Part shown: one piece after another, positions 41,967 to 50,509 of the stretch
Layout: each line of letters opens with the position of its first letter
How positions within the stretch are numbered: position 1 is the stretch's first letter
Assembly: GCF_002563895.1 (NCBI RefSeq)
Contig: NZ_PDJB01000001.1
Location: 4,943,501-5,007,500, forward strand
Length of the DNA: 64,000 nucleotides
Direction of reading: 5' to 3'
Source: Pseudomonas lurida
GTDB taxonomy: Bacteria; Pseudomonadota; Gammaproteobacteria; Pseudomonadales; Pseudomonadaceae
Notes under the pieces: model-generated
What the model saw: the letters and a program-made list of their open reading frames with translations, nothing else
Told to the model about the DNA's origin: nothing
Database searches by the model: none
Made by a program: the position numbers and the translations under genes

Positions 41967-42596
41967 TCAGGCCTCGACCATGAACGGAGCCGGGTCGCCG
42001 CAACCCACACGGATCACTTCGGGTTCGCCGTCCGCCAGGTTGATCACGGTGGAGGCCTTGCCACCACCAAAACCGCCGTCGATGATGAGATCGACCTGCT
42101 TCTCCAGCAGTTGGCGCATTTCGTAGGGGTCTTCGAGCGGCTCGGTGTCGCCGGGCATGATCAGCGACACGCTCATCAGTGGCTCACCCAGTTCGGCCAG
42201 CAACGCCAACGCGATGGGATGTTCCGGCACCCGCAGGCCGATGGTGCGCTTCTTGGGGTGCAGCAGCAGGCGCGGCACCTCGCGGGTGGCGTTGAGAATA
42301 AAGGTGTAGGGCCCCGGCGTATGGGCCTTGAGCAGGCGGAAGGTCCCCGTGTCGACCTTGGCGAACAGCCCCAACTGGGACAGGTCGCTGCAGATCAGCG
42401 CGAAGTTGTGCTTGTCGTCCAGCTGACGCAAGCGTCGTACGCGCTCGACCGCGCCCTTGTCGCCGATCTGGCAACCAATGGCGTAGGACGAATCCGTTGG
42501 GTAGATCACCACGCCGCCGGCGCGAATAATCTCGACGGCCTGTTTGATCAGGCGCGCCTGGGGGTTTTCCGGATGAATCTGGAAGAATTGACTCAC
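41967..42596 (-). CDS. yciO: YciO/Sua5-family protein (threonylcarbamoyl-AMP synthase-like)
   Basis: A 209-residue SUA5/YrdC/YciO-fold protein. GGVVIYPTDSSYAIGC and RKKTIGLRVPEH-like segments (KKRTIGLRVPEHPIALALL) form the nucleotide and RNA-binding pocket. YciO proteins are related to the enzyme making threonylcarbamoyl-AMP for tRNA modification but usually have weaker activity. The GTG at 42596 gives the family N-terminus SQFFQIHPENPQARL and lies 13 bp after the PHP gene. Confidence 0.88.
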   Translation of the reverse strand: MSQFFQIHPENPQARLIKQAVEIIRAGGVVIYPTDSSYAIGCQIGDKGAVERVRRLRQLDDKHNFALICSDLSQLGLFAKVDTGTFRLLKAHTPGPYTFILNATREVPRLLLHPKKRTIGLRVPEHPIALALLAELGEPLMSVSLIMPGDTEPLEDPYEMRQLLEKQVDLIIDGGFGGGKASTVINLADGEPEVIRVGCGDPAPFMVEA

Positions 42597-42609
42597 GTGT
42601 TCTACCTGT

Positions 42610-43473
42610 TCAGACGGTGGCAATAATGGGGTCATGCTTGAATCGCCCCCACAAGAGCGGCAAATCTTCCGGGACCGCGCGGTACTCGCCGATCTCGGAC
42701 CAGCCGCCTGGGCCATGAAAATCACTGCCGGCACTGACCAGCAGACCAAATTCGCGAGCAAGTATCGACAGGCTACCCACCTGTTCGGCAGGTTGATGCC
42801 CGTTGACCACTTCAATTGCGTGGCCGCCCGCTCCAATATAGTCGGCAATCAGCTTGCGGCGCTTGCTGCGGGTGAAATCGTAATGCCAGGGGTGGGCCAG
42901 GCTGACCCAGGCACCGGAGGCTCGCAACGTCTCGACGGTGTCTTCCAGGGTCGGCCAGTGTTGCTTCACATCCCCCAACTTGCCAGCGCCCAACCATTTG
43001 CGAAAGGCTTCGGCGCGGTCCTTGACGAAACCTTCACGCACCATCCAGTCGGCAAAATGCGGTCGGGCCGGTGCATTGCCGCTGTCGCCCAGTTCCTGCT
43101 GGATGGCGCGGGCGCCTTCCAGCGCCCCGGGCATGCCTTTAAGGCTGAGCTTGCGGCTTATTTCTTCGGACCGCAGCCAGCGGCCATCGTGCAATTGGGC
43201 GATGGCCGCGACCAACGGCGGGGCTAGCTGGTCGAAACCATAGCCGAGCACATGAATGGTGGCGCCGCCCCAGGTGCAGGACAATTCCACGCCATTGACC
43301 AGTTGCATGCCAAGTGCCTGCGCAGCTTCGCGGGCCTCGTCGAGGCCTTCGAGGGTGTCATGGTCGGTCAACGCCAGGACTCGCACGCCTTTTTCAAACG
43401 CACGCGCAACCAGCACCGCAGGCGCCAGGGCGCCGTCGGAGGCCGTGCTATGGCAGTGCAAATCAACATTCAC
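42610..43473 (-). CDS. PHP-domain phosphoesterase (YciV/RNase AM-like)
   Basis: A 287-residue PHP metalloenzyme. Metal-binding motifs are visible in order: DLHCHSTASDG (4-14), LALTDHDTLEG, NGVELSC, ARPHFADWM, LAHPWHYDF and SAGSDFHGPG. The E. coli homologue YciV (RNase AM) trims 5' ends of rRNA and hydrolyses 3',5'-nucleotides. The start is GTG at 43473 (family N-terminus MNVDLHCHS). It is the first gene of the PHP-yciO-scpA-scpB run and divergent from yciB. Confidence 0.88.
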   Translation of the reverse strand: MNVDLHCHSTASDGALAPAVLVARAFEKGVRVLALTDHDTLEGLDEAREAAQALGMQLVNGVELSCTWGGATIHVLGYGFDQLAPPLVAAIAQLHDGRWLRSEEISRKLSLKGMPGALEGARAIQQELGDSGNAPARPHFADWMVREGFVKDRAEAFRKWLGAGKLGDVKQHWPTLEDTVETLRASGAWVSLAHPWHYDFTRSKRRKLIADYIGAGGHAIEVVNGHQPAEQVGSLSILAREFGLLVSAGSDFHGPGGWSEIGEYRAVPEDLPLLWGRFKHDPIIATV

Positions 43474-43560
43474 GGGGATGTGTAACCTCAAGTCAGCTGG
43501 CGCTTTCGCTACCTAGGATGTTTGTTATTATGCCGCCACATCCAGCTTCTGGCTCTTACT

Positions 43561-44157
43561 GTGAAACAATTCATCGACTTCATCCCGCTGTTGCTGTTTT
43601 TCATCGTTACCAAACTCGACCCCAGGGTCATCGAAATCGCCGGCCACGAGCTGTCGTTCGGAGGCATCTACAGCGCCACCGCCGTGCTGATCATCAGCTC
43701 TATCGTCGTCTACGGCGCCATCTTCATCTCCCAGCGCAAGCTGGAAAAAAGCCAATGGCTCACCCTGGTCGCGTGCCTGGTATTCGGCGGCCTTACCCTG
43801 GCCTTCCACAGCGAAACGTTCCTCAAATGGAAAGCGCCGGTGGTCAACTGGCTGTTCGCCCTGGTCTTTATCGGCAGCCACTTCATCGGTGACCGCCTGC
43901 TCATCAAGCGGATCATGGGCCATGCGCTGACCCTGCCGGAGCCCGTGTGGACACGTTTGAACGTGGCCTGGATCGTGTTCTTCCTGTTCTGCGGCGCCGC
44001 CAACCTGTTCGTGGCCTTTACCTTCCAGGACTACTGGGTCGACTTCAAAGTATTCGGCAGCCTGGGCATGACCGTGTTGTTCCTGGTCGGCCAGGGTATC
44101 TACCTGTCGCGCCACCTGCATGACGCCGCCCCTACCACGCCAAAAACCGAGGACTGA
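43561..44157 (+). CDS. yciB: Inner-membrane septation protein A (YciB/IspZ)
   Basis: A 198-residue inner-membrane protein with five to six spans, beginning [19 protein letters not shown], the YciB signature. It contributes to cell-envelope maintenance and septation. The GTG at 43561 is chosen as start. yciI follows 1 bp after the stop codon. Confidence 0.92.
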   Translation: MKQFIDFIPLLLFFIVTKLDPRVIEIAGHELSFGGIYSATAVLIISSIVVYGAIFISQRKLEKSQWLTLVACLVFGGLTLAFHSETFLKWKAPVVNWLFALVFIGSHFIGDRLLIKRIMGHALTLPEPVWTRLNVAWIVFFLFCGAANLFVAFTFQDYWVDFKVFGSLGMTVLFLVGQGIYLSRHLHDAAPTTPKTED

Positions 44158-44158
44158 C

Positions 44159-44458
44159 ATGCTCTACGCCATCATTGCCACCGACGTTGCGAACTCGCTG
44201 GAAAAACGCCTGAGCGTGCGCCCGGCCCATGTCGAACGCCTCAAACAGCTGCAGGCCGAAGGTCGTATCGTACTGGCCGGCCCGCATCCTGCGGTGGACA
44301 GCAATGACCCGGGCGATGCCGGTTTCACCGGTAGCCTCATCGTCGCCGAGTTTGCCTCGCTGGCCGACGCCCAGGCCTGGGCCAAGGCGGATCCTTATGT
44401 TGCGGCCGGCGTTTACGCCGACGTCGTGATCAAGCCGTTCAAGCAAGTCCTGCCTTGA
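44159..44458 (+). CDS. yciI: YciI-like protein
   Basis: A 99-residue ferredoxin-fold protein. [24 protein letters not shown] and the later [21 protein letters not shown] contain the conserved His and Asp of the YciI family. Its enzymatic role is uncertain. Almost overlapping yciB, it is surely cotranscribed with it. Confidence 0.9.
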   Translation: MLYAIIATDVANSLEKRLSVRPAHVERLKQLQAEGRIVLAGPHPAVDSNDPGDAGFTGSLIVAEFASLADAQAWAKADPYVAAGVYADVVIKPFKQVLP

Positions 44459-44467
44459 TTCCGGCCG

Positions 44468-44490
44468 CGCCGAACCTAATCGGTTCGGCG
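44468..44490 (+). terminator. Hairpin after yciI
   Basis: CGCCGAACC-TAATC-GGTTCGGCG, a perfect 9-bp stem, lies 9 bp past the yciI stop codon. No T run follows, so termination may be partial. Confidence 0.55.
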
Positions 44491-44564
44491 TACTCCTAAT
44501 TGCTCATTATTCTGGGTAACCTGCCGACAACGTTCTGAATATTCGTGTGGAATCAGGAGTTCCG

Positions 44565-44972
44565 ATGCGCTTACGTCAGTTGTGTCTGTTGGCAGTGGTA
44601 ATGATCGGGGCTACGGCCCACGCCGAAGAAACCTCGAGCACCGGCAGTTCCACGCCCCTGTCCTTGAGTGCCGGCGCCCAGATCACCGAGTTGCAGCAAC
44701 GTTTGAAGGAAAGCGAGCGCCAGCGTGAAGAACTGGGCAAGCAACTGCAAAGTGCCGACGCTGCCCGCGAAAGCGCCCAATTGAGTCGCCTTCGCCAAGA
44801 GAACCAACGCTTGGCCCAGCAACTCAAAGAGACACAGGGCGGCGCCTTGACCCGATGGCTGACCGAACAGCAACAGTGGTTCGTCACCGGCGGGGCCGTC
44901 GCACTGATCGCCCTGCTGTGCGGGATCTTCGCCAGCGGTGGGCACCGTCGCCGTCGACAATGGCTAAATTGA
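44565..44972 (+). CDS. Exported coiled-coil membrane protein, unknown function
   Basis: A 135-residue protein with signal peptide (cleavage near ATAHA-EETS, residue 20), a strong coiled coil (about 42-90, ELQQRLKESERQREELGKQLQ onward), and a C-terminal membrane span (about 106-126, WFVTGGAVALIALLCGIFASG) followed by an R-rich cytoplasmic end. It resembles the C-terminal half of the TIGR04211 SH3/coiled-coil proteins but has no SH3 domain. It ends 7 bp before cpxR, so it probably belongs to that operon. Confidence 0.75.
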   Translation: MRLRQLCLLAVVMIGATAHAEETSSTGSSTPLSLSAGAQITELQQRLKESERQREELGKQLQSADAARESAQLSRLRQENQRLAQQLKETQGGALTRWLTEQQQWFVTGGAVALIALLCGIFASGGHRRRRQWLN

Positions 44973-44979
44973 GTGAGTC

Positions 44980-45657
44980 ATGAGCGAGCTGTTACTGATA
45001 GATGATGACCAGGAGCTCTGCGAGCTGCTGACCAGTTGGTTGAGCCAGGAAGGCTTCCAGGTGCGCGCCTGCCATGATGGCTTGAGCGCCCGCAAAGCCT
45101 TGGCCGACAGTGCCCCGGCCGCCGTGGTGCTCGACGTGATGTTGCCTGACGGTAGCGGGCTTGAGCTGCTCAAGCAATTGCGCAACGATCACCCGGAGCT
45201 GCCGGTGCTGATGCTATCGGCCCGCGGCGAACCGCTGGACCGCATCCTCGGCCTGGAATTGGGCGCCGATGATTACCTGGCCAAGCCCTGCGACCCACGC
45301 GAGCTGACTGCCCGCCTGCGTGCCGTGCTACGCCGCAGCCACCCTGCCGCCGTGTCCACCCAGCTTGAGCTGGGCGACCTGTGCTTCAGCCCGGTGCGCG
45401 GCGTGGTCAGCATCGATGAACAGGAGTTCGCCCTCACCGTCTCCGAGAGCCGCCTGCTGGAAGCCCTGCTGCGCCAGCCCGGCGAGCCATTGGACAAACA
45501 GGAGCTGGCGCAGATCGCCCTGGGCCGCAAGCTGACCCTGTACGACCGCAGCCTGGACATGCACGTGAGCAACCTGCGCAAAAAGATCGGCCCACACCCG
45601 GATGGCCGGCCACGGATCGTGGCGTTGCGTAGCCGTGGTTACTACTACAGCCTCTGA
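44980..45657 (+). CDS. cpxR: CpxR-like response regulator
   Basis: A 225-residue OmpR-family regulator. Phosphoacceptor Asp52 is in VVLDVMLPDGSG, with acidic pocket IDDD (about 7-10) and the lysine in LAKPCDPREL. The C-terminal winged helix ends RSLDMHVSNLRKKIG and VALRSRGYYY. Gene order (regulator, CpxP-like protein, kinase) matches the Cpx envelope-stress system of P. aeruginosa (PA3204-PA3206). Confidence 0.9.
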   Translation: MSELLLIDDDQELCELLTSWLSQEGFQVRACHDGLSARKALADSAPAAVVLDVMLPDGSGLELLKQLRNDHPELPVLMLSARGEPLDRILGLELGADDYLAKPCDPRELTARLRAVLRRSHPAAVSTQLELGDLCFSPVRGVVSIDEQEFALTVSESRLLEALLRQPGEPLDKQELAQIALGRKLTLYDRSLDMHVSNLRKKIGPHPDGRPRIVALRSRGYYYSL

Positions 45658-45661
45658 GGAG

Positions 45662-45732
45662 GCTTCAAGTTGCAAGCTACACGCGGCAAGTGAAACGCGC
45701 TGACTCGCCGCTTGCCGTTGGAAACGTGCAAC
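45662..45732. repeat. CTTGC/GCAAG intergenic repeat
   Basis: GCTTCAAGTTGCAAGC and CGCGGCAAG pair imperfectly with CGCCGCTTGCCG and CGTGCAAC. It belongs to the same loose repeat class as 21777-21860. Confidence 0.55.
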
Positions 45733-45739
45733 TGCCGCC

Positions 45740-45756
45740 CTTACCAAACCTTTACC
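45740..45756. promoter_or_regulatory. Candidate CpxR box upstream of cpxP-like gene
   Basis: On the minus strand GTAAAGGTTTGGTAAG shows two GTAAA/G half-sites spaced 11 bp, one helical turn. The enteric CpxR consensus is GTAAA-N5-GTAAA, so spacing differs by one base. It lies 80-96 bp upstream of the cpxP-like start. Confidence 0.45.
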
Positions 45757-45835
45757 CTCCCCTGACGGCGGCTGACCTTGATCTCCGTAATCTACTCACA
45801 TCCGGACTCACCGGAATAGAGACAGGAGAATCACC

Positions 45836-46300
45836 ATGCGCAAGACCCTTATCGCTTTGATGTTCGCCGCTGCCCTGCCGACCGTTGCCATGGCTGCAAT
45901 GCCCGAAGGCCCAGGCCCGATGGGCGGCCCTGAAGGCCACATGATGGGCGGCCCGGGCCACGGCGGTGAACACGGTCCGCGTGGCAAAGGCGGCCCCTTC
46001 AGCCAGTTGGACCTGAGCAAAGAACAACGCGAGCAGATCGGCAAACTGATGGGCGACCAATGGCACGCTCGCAAAGACCTGGTCAAAAAGTACCTGGACA
46101 AACTCCCGGCCGCTGACCAGAAAGCCATGCAAGACGAAATCGCCGCCGGCAAGCAGAAAACCCAGGCTGACATCCGTGCCGTGTTGAAACCCGATCAGCA
46201 GAAGAAATTCGACGAGATCGTCAAGAAGCAAGAACAACGCCGCGCCGAGTGGAAGGAATTCCAGGCCTGGAAGGCGCAACAGCCGCAAAAAGCGCAATAA
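45836..46300 (+). CDS. cpxP: CpxP/Spy-like periplasmic protein
   Basis: A 154-residue periplasmic protein. The signal peptide ends near AMA-AMPEG (residue 20). A G/H/M/P-rich stretch (residues 22-50, MGGPEGHMMGGPGHGGEHG) may bind metal such as copper or nickel. LTXXQ-type motifs appear as LSKEQREQIGKLM and LKPDQQKKFDEI. CpxP proteins inhibit the kinase and deliver misfolded proteins to degradation. It sits between regulator and kinase genes. Confidence 0.87.
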   Translation: MRKTLIALMFAAALPTVAMAAMPEGPGPMGGPEGHMMGGPGHGGEHGPRGKGGPFSQLDLSKEQREQIGKLMGDQWHARKDLVKKYLDKLPAADQKAMQDEIAAGKQKTQADIRAVLKPDQQKKFDEIVKKQEQRRAEWKEFQAWKAQQPQKAQ

Positions 46301-46320
46301 TGCGTTAGCGTCACTCCCAC

Positions 46321-46352
46321 AGCCCAGTGGCTCGCGCCGCTGGGCTTTTCCT
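46321..46352 (+). terminator. Terminator/attenuator between cpxP and cpxA
   Basis: AGCCCAGTGGC-TCGC-GCCGCTGGGCT, an 11-bp stem with one T-G pair, is followed by TTTTCCTGTTT, just 16 bp before the kinase GTG. It should let cpxP be made in excess over the kinase. Confidence 0.85.
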
Positions 46353-46367
46353 GTTTGAGGGTTTCCT

Positions 46368-47711
46368 GTGCGTTCATTGTTCTGGCGCATCCTGGCCAGT
46401 TTCTGGCTGGCCATCGCCTTGGTTGCCGGGTTGTCGATCCTGCTTGGGCACATGCTTAACCAGGATGCCTGGATTCTCAGCCGCCATCCCGGTCTCAGCA
46501 ACTTGCCCGAAGAGTGGACCCAACTCTACGAAGCACAGGGCGAGGACGCCGCCCAGGAATTGCTGCAACAGCGCAAGCGCCAGTATCACATCGACGTGCA
46601 AGTACTTAATGAAAGCGGCGAGCCCGTGGTGCGTGGCACCTTCCCACGCCGGGCCGCCGCCTTGGAGGCCCGGCAGAGCGACAGCCAGGACAGCCACCTG
46701 CCCTGGCGTCGCCTGACCGCCGAATACACCAGCGAGAAGACCGGCGACACCTACCTGCTGATCTACCGCATTCCCCACCCGGAACTCGACGCCTGGCACC
46801 GCAACAGCTTGCTCTGGCCGCTGAGTGCACTGGCGATTGCGCTGGTGGTGCTGACCCTGTTCAGCCTGTTGGTCACCCTTTCCATCACCCGCCCGCTCAG
46901 CCGACTGCGCGGTGCGGTGCATGACCTCGGCCAGACCACCTACCAACAGAACAGCCTGGCGCAACTGGCCAACCGTCGCGATGAATTCGGCGTGCTCGCC
47001 ACCGACTTCAACCGCATGGGCGCCCGCCTGCAAAGCCTGATCGGCAGCCAGCGCCAATTGCTGCGCGACGTCTCCCACGAACTGCGCTCACCCCTGGCCC
47101 GCCTGCGCATTGCCCTGGCCCTGGCCGAACGCGCCAGCCCCGAAGAGCGGGAAAAACTCTGGCCACGCCTGACCCGCGAATGTGATCGCCTGGAAGCGTT
47201 GATCAGCGAAATCCTGGTATTGGCGCGCGTGGATGCCGATAACGCCAGCGCCGAAGATGTCGACCTCATCCCACTGCTCAAGACGTTGCAAAAGGACGCT
47301 CAATTGGGCGCGCCGGACCAAGTGGTGCAACTGAACGCCGACACCGACCTGCACCTCAAAGGCTGGCCGACCATGATCGAACGCGCCGTGGACAACCTGC
47401 TACGCAATGCCCAGCGCTTCAATCCACAAGGCCAGGCGATTGAGCTGCACGCCCAGCGCCAGGGCGAGCGCATCCTGATCAGCGTGCGCGACCACGGCCC
47501 AGGCGTTGACGCCGAACACTTGAGCCAATTGGGCGAACCGTTCTACCGCGCCCCCGGACAGACAGCACAAGGCCACGGCCTGGGCCTGGCGATCGCCCGA
47601 CGCGCGGCCGAACGCCATGGCGGCAGCCTGATCCTGGCCAACCATCCTGACGGCGGTTTTGTTGCCAGCATCGAGTTGCCGTTGGAGCCGGGGGTTGCCA
47701 CAGCGGCCTGA
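46368..47711 (+). CDS. cpxA: CpxA-like sensor histidine kinase
   Basis: A 447-residue inner-membrane kinase. Span 1 covers about 6-28 and span 2 about 148-170, enclosing a periplasmic sensor. HAMP follows, then the H-box LLRDVSHELRSPLARLRIAL with the phospho-accepting histidine (about residue 239). The N box (NLLRNAQRFN), G1 (VRDHGPGVD) and G2 (GHGLGLAIARRAAERHGG) complete the ATPase domain. The start codon is GTG after GAGGG. Partner of the CpxR-like regulator upstream. Confidence 0.9.
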   Translation: MRSLFWRILASFWLAIALVAGLSILLGHMLNQDAWILSRHPGLSNLPEEWTQLYEAQGEDAAQELLQQRKRQYHIDVQVLNESGEPVVRGTFPRRAAALEARQSDSQDSHLPWRRLTAEYTSEKTGDTYLLIYRIPHPELDAWHRNSLLWPLSALAIALVVLTLFSLLVTLSITRPLSRLRGAVHDLGQTTYQQNSLAQLANRRDEFGVLATDFNRMGARLQSLIGSQRQLLRDVSHELRSPLARLRIALALAERASPEEREKLWPRLTRECDRLEALISEILVLARVDADNASAEDVDLIPLLKTLQKDAQLGAPDQVVQLNADTDLHLKGWPTMIERAVDNLLRNAQRFNPQGQAIELHAQRQGERILISVRDHGPGVDAEHLSQLGEPFYRAPGQTAQGHGLGLAIARRAAERHGGSLILANHPDGGFVASIELPLEPGVATAA

Positions 47712-47751
47712 TGATCTTCTATAGTGGCCCTTCTCTTACGGAGGGCCTTTG

Positions 47752-49101
47752 ATGACTGACCTGCTGACCCCCATCCAAGCCGCACTCGATCTACCGCACA
47801 CGCCACTGACCTTTACCGAAGCCGGCGCCCTGCCCTCGACCTTCGCTGTCACCGACCTGGCCAGCGCCAGTATCGGCGCCGCCGGCCAGGCCGTGGCTCA
47901 GCTTATCCAGCAGCAGACCGGGCGCCTGCCCAGCATCAGTGTGGACCGGCGTCTGGCGTCTTTCTGGTTCTCCTCCTCGATTCGCCCGATCGGCTGGGAC
48001 GTCCCACCGCTGTGGGACCCGGTGGCCGGCGACTACGCCAGCGCCGATGGCTGGATTCGCCTGCACACCAACGCGCCTCACCACCGTGCCGCCGCCGAAC
48101 GGGTGCTGGGCACAGTAGTCGACCGCAGCGAAATGGCAGTCAACGTAGCTAAATGGAAGGCCGCTGAGCTGGAGCAGGCCATTGTCGACGAAGGTGGCTG
48201 TGCAGCGCAGATGCGCTCCTGGCAAGCTTGGCAATCGCATCCGCAAGGCTTGGCGGTGAACGCCGAGGCCTTGGTGCAGCGCCAGACCTATGAAAACACC
48301 CTCGACACCCCCTGGCTTGGCTCGGCCGCGCGGCCGCTGGCGGGCCTCAAAGTGCTGGACCTGACCCGCGTACTGGCTGGTCCCGTGGCCAGTCGCTTTC
48401 TCGCGGGCCTCGGCGCCGATGTGCTGCGCATCGACTCCCCGACCTGGAACGAACCCGGCGTAGTGCCGGAAATGACCCTGGGCAAACGCTGCGCCCGCCT
48501 GGACCTGAAGAGCCCCGAAGGCCGGCAGCTATTCGAAAGCCTGCTCAAGGACGCCGACATCCTGTTCCATGGCTACCGCGCCGACGCCCTGGAACAGCTG
48601 GGCTACACCACCAGCGCCCTGCAAACCCTGGCCCCCGGACTGATCGACGTGAGCCTTAACGCTTACGGCTGGAGCGGCCCGTGGCGTAATCGGCGAGGAT
48701 TCGACAGCCTGGTGCAGATGAGCAGCGGGATTGCCGACGCGGGCATGGCCTGGAAACAAGCTGACAAACCCGTGCCGCTGCCGTTGCAGGCATTGGATCA
48801 CGCGACCGGGTACTTGATGGCCGCCAGTGCGATTCAAGCCTTGAGCGAACGCTTGAAATCCGGACGCGGTGGTTCGGCTCGGTTGTCACTGGCGCGCACG
48901 GCGAAGTTGCTGGTGGAGGCGGGACAGGTGCCGGAGCAGCCGGCGTTGCGCGCTGAAGAGCCGGGGGACCAAGGTTTGGTAGTAGAGCAAACAGCCTGGG
49001 GCCAAGCCCATCGGTTGCTGGCCCCGCTGACGATCAGCGGCACGCCGTTGCAGTGGGATCTAGCGGCTGGGGAATTGGGTTCACACCGCCCACAGTGGTG
49101 A
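47752..49101 (+). CDS. Class III CoA-transferase (CaiB/BaiF family)
   Basis: A 449-residue protein. The CoA-transferase III core begins near residue 190: LAGLKVLDLTRVLAGPVASRFLAGLGADVLRIDSP, then LDLKSPEGRQLFESLLKDADILFHGYRADALEQLGY and DVSLNAYGWSGPWRNRRGFDSLVQ. The first 190 residues form a partial, degenerate copy of the family domain. The catalytic Asp region after LKSPEGR is present. Substrate is unknown. The ATG at 47752 follows GGAGGG. Confidence 0.84.
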   Translation: MTDLLTPIQAALDLPHTPLTFTEAGALPSTFAVTDLASASIGAAGQAVAQLIQQQTGRLPSISVDRRLASFWFSSSIRPIGWDVPPLWDPVAGDYASADGWIRLHTNAPHHRAAAERVLGTVVDRSEMAVNVAKWKAAELEQAIVDEGGCAAQMRSWQAWQSHPQGLAVNAEALVQRQTYENTLDTPWLGSAARPLAGLKVLDLTRVLAGPVASRFLAGLGADVLRIDSPTWNEPGVVPEMTLGKRCARLDLKSPEGRQLFESLLKDADILFHGYRADALEQLGYTTSALQTLAPGLIDVSLNAYGWSGPWRNRRGFDSLVQMSSGIADAGMAWKQADKPVPLPLQALDHATGYLMAASAIQALSERLKSGRGGSARLSLARTAKLLVEAGQVPEQPALRAEEPGDQGLVVEQTAWGQAHRLLAPLTISGTPLQWDLAAGELGSHRPQW

Positions 49102-49109
49102 CCTGAAAT

Positions 49110-49500
49110 CCGCTCCCCCCGGGCAAGCCGGCTCCGATGAACATAGGTATCTGCACAACTTCGTAGCAACCAACGTAACCACGATGCGAAGCGAGCCGCC
49201 GTTGATCTGGCTTTTGATCTTGCCTTTGATCTGAGGCGCCCCATCAAACACGCTGGCCGGAATTCGACAGGGATTTGGGGGGTAAACCGGCAGGGATGCC
49301 GGTTTAGCCGCCCCGCGCCATGGAGGGCGCGTGGCGGCGGCCCTCCAAATCCCTGTCGGATTACGGGCACACCGAGCGTGAGCGAGGTGCCGAGTGTTGG
49401 GGCAAGAGCCCTTTGGTTACTTTGGGGCTCTTTTCCAAAGTGACCCGCTGTAAGAGCGGAACCCTTCGTAGCCGTTACCTAAATAACGGATATGTACCCG
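49110..49500. repeat. Long composite intergenic repeat
   Basis: No real gene lies in the 544 bp between the CoA-transferase and alkA genes. The left part contains TTGATCTGGCTTTTGATCTT and a further TTTGATCTG; the right part (about 49257-49470) contains GGATGCCGGTTTAGCC, a GCGCC/GGCGC-rich hairpin, GAGCGTGAGCGAGGTGCCGAG and GGTTACTTTGGGGCTCTTTT. I recognise this text as a sequence repeated in many P. fluorescens-group intergenic regions. The apparent 101-residue frame inside it (49320-49625) is a by-product. Confidence 0.65.
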
Positions 49501-49534
49501 GCCTGATCCAACATTCAGGTCGGCTGTCAGGCCG

Positions 49535-49560
49535 CCTTCGCAGGCAAGCCCGCTCCCACA
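49535..49560. repeat. Solitary REP sequence
   Basis: CCTTCGCAGGCAAGCCCGCTCCCA, one REP arm without a partner, lies downstream of the long repeat. Confidence 0.75.
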
Positions 49561-49645
49561 GTTGGATCGTGGCCTTACAGTCAGATAGCGGTCGCATGTC
49601 AGGCCCCGCGCCGCCTATGCTGTGAGGAGGCCCATACAGGCGCCC

Positions 49646-50509
49646 TCAATCCACCCGGCTCAACGACGTCCATAAATGCTGCGCAGCATAGGCCCTGAGC
49701 GGCCGCCACGCCTCGGCCCGCGCCAGCAACTGCCGCGCTGAAACCGGCCCACCCTCCAGCGCCACCCATGCATTGATCAAACCGATATCCCCCGACGCAA
49801 ATGCATCCGCCTCGCGCATCTGACGCATGGCGATGTACTGCGCCGTCCAGTCGCCAATCCCCGGCAACGCCACCAACCTTGCCACGCCCTCCTTGAGACT
49901 GGCCTTGGGCTCGAACACCTCGGGATCATCCAGCAAAGCCTGGGCGACAGCCGACAACGTACGCCCACGTGCCTTGGGCATTCCCAGTGTGGTCAAATCC
50001 GTCGCGGCCAAGACTTCGGGCCCGGGGAACACATGGGTGATACCGGCGTGCGGCGTTTGCAGCGGTTGACCGTAGCGGACCACCAACTTGCTCGCCAGGC
50101 GGATGGCCGCCACCACTGTGATCTGCTGGCCCAACACGGCACGAATCGCCAGTTCGAGCCCGTCCCAAGTGCCCGGCACGCGCAGGCCGGGCCGCGCAGC
50201 AACCAACTGCGCCATCAGCGGGTCGGTCGCCAGTTGCGCGTTGATCCACCGGGGCTGGGCGTCCAGATCGAACATCCTGCGCAGGCGCCGCTCGATCTCA
50301 GGCAAGGCGGCCTCATCAGGGAAGCCCACCGTGACGTCCAGCCAGTCACCCGCCCCCAACGCAACGCTGATCCAGCCGTGCTGCCCATCGATGCTGATGC
50401 TGCGCCGATAGACACACGCCTCCACGGTTTCCAGCCCCATGATCGCCCGTGCCGATAAAAAGCCCACCATCGCTGCCCAGTCATAGGGAGGCTCAAACGT
50501 CAGTCTCAC
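49646..50509 (-). CDS. alkA: DNA-3-methyladenine glycosylase II
   Basis: A 287-residue base-excision-repair enzyme that removes alkylated bases. The N-terminal AlkA domain (residues 1-95) precedes the HhH-GPD fold. The helix-hairpin-helix is VALPGIGDWTAQYIAMRQM, and the catalytic aspartate is in ADAFASGDIGL. No Ada methyltransferase domain is fused. The start is GTG; its GTGA overlaps the arcD2 stop codon by 4 bp, so alkA is coupled to the transporter gene. Confidence 0.92.
   Translation of the reverse strand: MRLTFEPPYDWAAMVGFLSARAIMGLETVEACVYRRSISIDGQHGWISVALGAGDWLDVTVGFPDEAALPEIERRLRRMFDLDAQPRWINAQLATDPLMAQLVAARPGLRVPGTWDGLELAIRAVLGQQITVVAAIRLASKLVVRYGQPLQTPHAGITHVFPGPEVLAATDLTTLGMPKARGRTLSAVAQALLDDPEVFEPKASLKEGVARLVALPGIGDWTAQYIAMRQMREADAFASGDIGLINAWVALEGGPVSARQLLARAEAWRPLRAYAAQHLWTSLSRVD

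Noticed and set aside
49320..49625. 101-codon frame on the plus strand
   Set aside because: It lies wholly inside the intergenic repeat and a REP, with repeat-derived translation; treated as non-coding.
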